A stretch of 64,000 nt of DNA from Brachynemurus nebulosus (taxonomy: Eukaryota; Arthropoda; Insecta; Neuroptera; Myrmeleontidae). Position 1 is the stretch's first letter. Each line of letters starts with the position of its first letter. Below, piece by piece: positions 60,001-64,000 of this stretch. The notes under the pieces are model-generated. The model saw only the letters and a program-made list of their open reading frames with translations, made no database searches and was not told the origin of the DNA. The translations under genes and the position numbers were made by a program. The DNA is taken from contig JAPWDM010000023.1 of the NCBI GenBank assembly GCA_035578155.1, forward strand, positions 4,538,154 through 4,602,153. The letters run 5' to 3'.

Positions 60001-63000
60001 AAACACACATATAAACGCACATACCACACATAAAATGACAAAAGAAAATTTTAAAAATTGAATTTTATCAAATTTTAAAACAGTTTTCCAGCCTTTCCAT
60101 TATCGGTATCGATTTAGAGCCAAGGCACACGAACCACGCCACGACCACTTTTTTGTGGTTGTCGTGTGGTTGTACTGTCGTTCGTGTGTCTTAGACGGCG
60201 ACTTGCGAGCCACTTTTTAGTGGCCGAATGACGTACAGCACGTACAGTCACTGCTAGGAGGCATCAAAGCCACTTAATACTGTTTGTTATATACAGTGTC
60301 TGCGTTAAGTATTCATACAATAATTGATTTATCAATACTGAAATTTAAGGAACTTAAAATTTTGCAGCGTGAAGTAGGTACGCTAGGATAAAAATAAACA
60401 AAATTAATCAGAGAGGTGATTCTTCTTTTAAATAATATTTCTTTTAAAATACATATCGGTATTTTGGTATTACATATTTTTGCAGATTCAATTTTTAAAA
60501 TTATTTGATGAAACAATTCAAAAATTTTCAGCTCTTTATTTCTTTGAATTTTTAATTTTTTTCTATTATTATAAAACTAAAAAGGTTTAAATAATTATAT
60601 AGCTTATTTATCTAATAATAGTCAATAATCCACGTTCAAACAGCAGAAGAGCTTCTAGTAAATGCTTTTATTCTTAACCGAAGGGTTTTTCCATGCCATA
60701 AAAATGTTTCAATTCTGTTGACCAATTTGCCTTTATAATAATTATTTTGTATTACATAAATAATTCTGCAAAAATAAATCAATAAACAATATATATATAC
60801 AGGATACGTTTATAACAGCGGTACCTTTATTGTAAATAAAATGTGTCATAAAAAGGTTTATATTCAATTTTTTTCTTTCTTTTCTTTATTTTCAAAGTTA
60901 TCATAAAATTTGAAGCAAAGATGTTCCCATGCCTTTACTTTTTTCATCCGGTTACTATATCCCGAATATGTGTAATCCCAGATTGCGGGTAAATTCCGGA
61001 TTTCCTCAATAAATAATTCCGTATCAAATGAATCTTCGTTAACCATTGCCATTTTTTCAAGAAAATAAAAACAAAGAAACAAAAACAAAAAAAAAATTAA
61101 AAAAGACCAAAAAAAAGAAAAAAACAAAACAAAAATAAAAAAACAAAATAATAACAAAAAAACAAAACAATCAAAAAAGACCAAAAGAAATAAAAATACA
61201 CACAATTAAGAAAACTAAACAAAACAAAAATTACAAAACACCTGCTTGAGTCGTATTATTCAATGATTTCTTGTAATGTTCGAGAGACACTGTAGTACTA
61301 GTATTACGTATCTGTCGCTTATAAGTGGTCCATTGGTCGCAAGTTTTAGCGACTAAAAACGACAATACGACGACACATTGCGACAGTGTCCGATTACGAC
61401 GACAGGCTGTGGCTCGTGTGTCTTGAAATTTGTGTTTCCATAAGAAAAGTACATGCATACATACCCGGCCACAGAATAGCCACTATTTTGTCGCTGTCGC
61501 GTGGTCGTGGCGTGGTTCGTGTGTCCTGGCTCTTATAGTATTTTTTAACTAATCCGCCGTAGCGGCGAGCATTAAAGGAAAATCATTAAAAAATGGAATC
61601 ATTAGTTTTTCTTTTCGAGCCAAAAACAGGTGGAACCGTGCTTCTGTATAATTGGGTATTTGACAATTTTTTTTAAAAAGTATTTTAAATTATTCGTATA
61701 CCTCTAATATGATGTTCGAAATACTTTTTTAAAAAAAAAAAAAAAACATCGATAATAGGCGAAAAAAATATCTTTTGATATATATTAAAAATTTGCCGCT
61801 AAAACAGTATCATTTCTTTACATGGCAAAACATGACGTCACCGCTCAGCATTGTTAAATGGCCCATATCATAGTAAGCATTGTTTGTAAGTACTTTTTTG
61901 TCATTTTTTCACAATTTTATTTTTGAAATGAATACGACAGATAAGAACAAAATTCGAGAACTTGAAATCACACGGAATTGGCTCAAATTTCATTCCCAAA
62001 ACTAAAAAAAATAAAATTTCAGTCATTCTCCCAAGTGTATTTTTTTTTTTTTTTTTAGTAAATTATTGTATAAATATTTCATATTTAATTAATTACTTGT
62101 TGTGTGTTATTTATTTCTTGACCCAAAATGAACAGGATTTAGCATAAATTTTAGGTTCAGGACAAATTTTACAGTAACGACGTGTAATTTCCCTCACTGT
62201 CAGTGACACATATCCTATGACATCTTCACCATACGACTGTCTTGCGGATCCAAAAATAAAACTAAAAATTATTCCCATAAGTGTCGTGTATGTTATCTAT
62301 TTTTAAAAAATATTAAAAACATAATGCGTTATTTTTATACATACACAAAAGTTTTTATATTTTTAAATTTTGTCGAACAAAAATCATTGTTGATTGCAAA
62401 GAAACTTGCTACCATTAAAGGATCAATTCGAGGAAGATTATAATTATCAGCTTTTATAAATGTGACTCCCGTTGTTAATATCATATATTACGCAAAATAG
62501 CACAAAACGCAATGAAATATAGATAAAATGTGAGAAATATTGGGATCTGTCGAATGACGGTATGACATCTGGTGTTGAAAAATCAAACTATTCTTAAAGT
62601 GCATTTGCTCAAATGTCATTTATGAGCTGAATTTTGTAGATCTGAAAATACATACAATTGATTTAATTTTTCCATTCATTTACAGTTCTCCAGTTATTTT
62701 ATGACTTTTGCTATTTAAATTTGACGTTTGTATACTCTAAATTGTAATATTTACTAACTCATTCACGCATTTTTTTCATATTTTAACCACATTTTAACTG
62801 TTTTACAGATGTCAAATTTGCTCTTCTTCAACAAAATTCCTTTGCTACGGACTTGTGTCAACCGAAATTCAAACAGTTCTAATATTTATCATTTTTTCTT
62901 AATATAGCACTGGTTACTATATATAAAACTAATGTTAATGCACTTTTTTGTCAGCCATTTTTCTGAAGCTCCTCCTTTTGGACAGATCCCAATAATGACA

Positions 63001-64000
63001 ACTATTTTGTTATTACGGTTACTACAGTTACATATTAATAAATATTGAGCGGTGACATAAGCCATTTCAAATTTATGTTTCTGATTACGTCATCATTAAC
63101 GTAAATTTTGTAATTTATTAAAAATAAAATTTTCATAATTTTTAGCGATATTATTTATAAAATCACAATATTTGGTAAGTACTCTTATAATTTAAATAAT
63201 TATTTAAAAATGAAAGCTGTGGCGTAGCGAGGGGGGTGCAAGGGGGTCTATCATGCACCGGGCGCGACTCGCAGAGGGGAGCCAAATGTGCGCCAAAGAA
63301 GTGCCAAATATTAACTATACGTGTTTCTGATAGGAATGGGAGCCTCAATAAAGTATCGTGCCCCGGGCACCAGTAGTTATGTTCACTACGCGACTGATGA
63401 AAGTGTAGGGAAATTGCGAAATTACTTCCACGTTATGACTTCAAATATATAGACACACAAACAAAGCATTCTCGTGCAAAAGAAAAGGTGGTTAAGGCAA
63501 CTTTTTGAAAAAAAATTAAAATACAAATTTATGAGAAAGATTTTTTTGCGAAGTTTTAAATACACCGTTCCACTACCTAAAACTTTTAAAAGTTTAGAAG
63601 TTAAGTGGATGCAAATAAAGTGTCACACACCGGGCGCCAGTTATACTCGCTATGCCTCTGAATGAAAGAAGCCCTTTTTACGACCACAGTCACAGTCAAA
63701 TAGCCAATTACTTGAACTTTAAAATATAATCTGTCTATGTCAAAAATAAATTAATTTAAAGTAAATCTGTGAAATAGATTGATAAGCATTGAGAAGGTAC
63801 TTACAGCAAGTTGTTGTAACAGAACATCAATGCCATCCATTTCACCTAACATAATACGATTTTCTGGTGTATCTTGCAAAAGAATACTGAGAATTTCACT
63901 GGCATAAAGTTTATTTGCATCGAATGCACCACGTTTACGAAGTCGCTGTAACAACCATTGCATTAAACCTTGTTTTGCCGCTTCCACACAAATATTTGGT
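50912..64000 (-). CDS. CTNNBL1: Beta-catenin-like protein 1, C-terminal six exons, 5' end outside window
   Basis: Nuclear armadillo-repeat-like protein that joins the Prp19/CDC5L spliceosome complex. Exons 64000-63805 (cut by the window), 59349-59201, 58386-58205, 58072-57894, 51269-51074 and 51000-50912 join in frame to 329 residues and TAA. Conserved blocks in order: F-D-A-N-K-L-Y-A-S-E-I-L, L-L-Q-D-T-P-E-N-R, G-E-M-D-G-I-D-V-L-L-Q-Q-L; E-E-Q-E-M-M-E-N-L-F; R-F-L-K-G-E-G-L-Q-L-M; D-N-C-N-K-F-V-D-I-L-G-L-R; K-F-T-E-N-D-H-E-K-V-D-R; I-K-Q-R-V-S-Q-I-L-N-L-R. About 230 N-terminal residues are missing compared with the 563 of the human protein. Introns are 4455, 814, 132, 6624 and 73 bp; the long ones hold transposons. 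An AATAAA on this strand at 50848-50843 probably ends the mRNA. Confidence 0.95.
51074..51269 (-). CDS. CTNNBL1: CTNNBL1 exon e
   Basis: 196 bp. An acidic start N-K-E-D-N-E-E-D-E-E-D, then Y-L-K-R-L-E-N-G-L-F-T-L-Q to R-H-V-M-R. Acceptor TTTTTTTTAG, donor GTACGT. Confidence 0.93.
51885..53320. other. Interior of hAT-bounded insertion, no gene
   Basis: A duplicated TCCCTTCAGGATA motif occurs at 52060 and 52142. The rest is A+T-rich without coding signal. Confidence 0.45.
53325..53465 (-). repeat. Dispersed repeat family A, copy 3 (inverted)
   Basis: Complement of the family seen at 995-1100 and 41430-41610: TTTTAGCGAATTTCCAGAAT at one end and TCCCTAGAAACCGAAAA at the other. Confidence 0.6.
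54017..55345. repeat. Foldback interrupted by a TTAA insertion
   Basis: Arms: GGATAAAATTTTATTATAAT and CAAATTCCGGTAGC, then TATTGGAAACTGTTGAAATA, complemented at 55205-55345. The left arm carries the 54103-54745 insertion; the right arm reads straight through at 55265-55268. Confidence 0.75.
54103..54745 (+). mobile_element. TTAA-flanked repeat, copy 2 (643 bp)
   Basis: TTAA at 54099-54102 and 54746-54749. The empty sister arm has one TTAA. Begins CTTCCCATTGGAAATTATTG, ends CCCAATGGGAAGCTGATAGT then CCTGTCCTCCCAAATTT. About 70 bp shorter than copy 1 at 36882-37593. Confidence 0.8.
55346..57489. other. Repeat-rich interior of hAT-bounded insertion
   Basis: 55590-55870 is a diverged copy of the repeat inside the 23610-26108 foldback (GATGGATTTCACCCCTTAAA, GAGTTTCATCAAAATCGGGA). 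The 104-codon minus frame at 56333-56019 has no recognisable domain. Nothing else is clear. Confidence 0.5.
57490..57692. mobile_element. 203-bp MITE, CGTGTTCG termini
   Basis: Inverted repeats of about 55 bp: CGTGTTCGATTTGTGGTATA and complement, with GCGCATGTGCA / TGCACATGCGC further in. Terminal bases shared with the MITE at 18691-18881. Confidence 0.65.
57894..58072 (-). CDS. CTNNBL1: CTNNBL1 exon d
   Basis: 179 bp. Completes Glu then H-V-V-S-I-I-A-S-M-L-R-N to I-E-E-E-N-K. Acceptor TTATATAG, donor GTAATA. A hAT terminus lies 17 bp into the next intron. Confidence 0.93.
58205..58386 (-). CDS. CTNNBL1: CTNNBL1 exon c
   Basis: 182 bp. The first base completes Arg; reads E-K-K-M-S-R-N-G-S-L-K-V-L-D-Y-A to A-E-Q-H-E. 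Acceptor TTTTGTTTTAG, donor GTAAAT. Confidence 0.93.
58578..59119 (+). mobile_element. Internally deleted mariner transposon (542 bp)
   Basis: Inverted ends TTAGGTTGTCCCAAGCAAAC and complement of GTTTGCTCGCGACAACCTAA, TA at 58576-58577 and 59120-59121. The frame at 58800-59033 joins a piece resembling the mariner N-terminal helix-turn-helix (A-I-S-K-S-T-I-K-E-Y-Y) to the C-terminal end L-P-E-R-W-Q-R-V-I-N-S-E-G-S-Y, so the catalytic DDD region (about 0.7 kb) is missing. Lies in the CTNNBL1 intron between exons b and c, on the opposite strand. Confidence 0.85.
59201..59349 (-). CDS. CTNNBL1: CTNNBL1 exon b
   Basis: 149 bp, phase 0 start, reads F-Y-K-R-H-D-P-A-T-L then C-L-C-S-C-L-L-E and ends two bases into the Arg codon. 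Acceptor TTCCATCCAG, donor GTAATA. Confidence 0.92.
60118..61532 (-). mobile_element. PIF/Harbinger-type element (1.4 kb)
   Basis: Ends GAGCCAAGGCACACGAACCA and complement of TGGTTCGTGTGTCCTGGCTC, flanked by TTA at 60115-60117 and 61533-61535, the TWA target typical of PIF/Harbinger. Retains a MADF-domain frame (60864-61052) but no DDE transposase. An (A)nC simple repeat fills 61057-61225. Nested within 59430-61653 in a CTNNBL1 intron. Confidence 0.75.
60864..61052 (-). CDS. MADF-domain fragment of PIF/Harbinger ORF1
   Basis: 62 codons from ATG at 61052: M-A-M-V-N-E-D-S-F, then the first two thirds of a MADF (SANT-like DNA-binding) domain with L-F-I-E-E-I-R-N-L-P-A-I-W-D, S-G-Y-S-N-R and K-A-W-E-H-L, ending in a Lys/Glu tail at TAA. 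Known MADF domains run about 80-90 residues, so this is truncated. In PIF/Harbinger elements such a protein binds the termini and partners the transposase. The longer open frame upstream to 61205 is the translated simple repeat, not protein. Confidence 0.65.
   Translation of the reverse strand: MAMVNEDSFDTELFIEEIRNLPAIWDYTYSGYSNRMKKVKAWEHLCFKFYDNFENKEKKEKN
61658..62537 (-). other. CTNNBL1 intron, nothing recognised
   Basis: Homopolymer A and T runs at about 61725-61746 and 62041-62058. No exon. Confidence 0.5.
62540..62992. mobile_element. 453-bp MITE, TA target
   Basis: Ends TTGGGATCTGTC and GACAGATCCCAA, TA at 62538-62539 and 62993-62994. No coding. Lies in the CTNNBL1 intron. Confidence 0.65.
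63217..63660. mobile_element. hAT MITE (444 bp) with perfect TSD
   Basis: Ends CTGTGGCGTAGCGAGGGGGG and complement of CTCGCTATGCCTCTG, with CACCGGGCGC further in on both sides. Identical 8-bp repeats AATGAAAG at 63209-63216 and 63661-63668. The GTGGCGTAGCGAG terminus is a widespread hAT type. It lies 145 bp from CTNNBL1 exon a. Confidence 0.88.
63805..64000 (-). CDS. CTNNBL1: CTNNBL1 exon a (5' side cut off)
   Basis: 65 codons visible from P-N-I-C-V-E-A to L-L-Q-Q-L-A, donor GTAAGT at 63804. There is no start codon here: the GTG at 63987 is internal Val. Confidence 0.92.

Larger units (their letters stand above)
59430..61653. mobile_element. 2.2-kb inverted-repeat element with GGGT flanks
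   Basis: Arms of about 120 bp: AATTATGCAGAAGCACGACT and complement of GTGCTTCTGTATAATT, continuing through TTTTTGGCTC and the ATTCGCC..GGCGGATTAGTTAAA block. GGGT lies at 59426-59429 and 61654-61657. Its interior holds a PIF/Harbinger element and two tandem copies of a repeat (ATCAAAACTAACTAAATTAA, CCTCACCACCTAGTTTTTAT at 59649-59800) also found at 33290-33365. Confidence 0.6.

Noticed and set aside
61053..61205. Phe/Leu-rich N-terminal extension of the MADF frame
   Set aside because: Translation of an (A)nC simple repeat; the MADF protein more likely starts at the ATG at 61052.
61829..63060. Another inverted-repeat element with GTCACCGCTCA ends
   Set aside because: Only 11-14 bases match between about 61837 and 63050, with no convincing TSD; too weak to list.

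Overview
The window is a gene-poor, strongly A+T-rich piece of an insect nuclear genome. The insect call rests on a calbindin-32 (Cbp53E-type) gene, Tc1/mariner, pogo, hAT, PIF/Harbinger and Helitron-like DNA elements, and tRNA-derived short repeats. The order within the insects cannot be resolved by reading alone.

Three host genes are recognisable from spliced exons with GT/AG borders and matching phases. (1) 5698-7473, plus strand: the last three exons of calbindin-32, carrying EF-hands 5 and 6. (2) 42859-39002, minus strand: PRC1/MAP65 (Drosophila fascetto), the anti-parallel microtubule bundler of the central spindle. Its start codon and five exons are present, and a possible sixth exon lies 11.8 kb downstream at 27239-27072. 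(3) 64000-50912, minus strand: the last six exons (about 330 residues and the stop) of CTNNBL1, the armadillo-like spliceosome-associated protein; its 5' part lies beyond the window. The three genes have no evident functional link. PRC1 and CTNNBL1 lie in the same orientation, separated by about 8 kb of repeats.

Nearly everything else is transposon debris, mostly non-autonomous DNA elements and large foldbacks (long inverted repeats), many nested. Several have exact borders from target-site duplications (TSDs). hAT-type 8-bp TSDs flank 107-349, 33488-34604, 45696-46097, 51649-57876 and 63217-63660. TA TSDs flank Tc1/mariner/pogo-type elements at 2163-4854, 6020-7275, 13216-13434, 16103-16688, 35548-38872, 45632-47329, 47838-48448, 49746-50630, 58578-59119 and 62540-62992. 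A TTA TSD flanks a PIF/Harbinger element at 60118-61532 that still encodes a MADF-domain fragment. TTAA flanks two copies of a 0.65-0.7 kb repeat. In two cases a foldback has one arm with an insertion and one without, so the window itself supplies the empty site.

Layout: 1-5.5 kb, MITEs and a TIR element containing tRNA-like foldbacks; 5.7-7.5 kb, calbindin exons with a 1.26-kb TIR element in the last intron; 7.9-26 kb, a run of foldbacks and MITEs; 27-39 kb, a possible PRC1 last exon, a Helitron-like element and large TIR elements; 39-43 kb, PRC1; 43-51 kb, a foldback, a pogo-like element carrying a nested hAT MITE, and transposase fragments; 51-64 kb, CTNNBL1 with introns swollen by a 6.2-kb hAT-bounded insertion, a deleted mariner and nested PIF/Harbinger and hAT MITEs. 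Recurrent oddities are (AT)n tracts next to or inside foldbacks, and Pol III box A/B tRNA-like modules placed inside inverted repeats.
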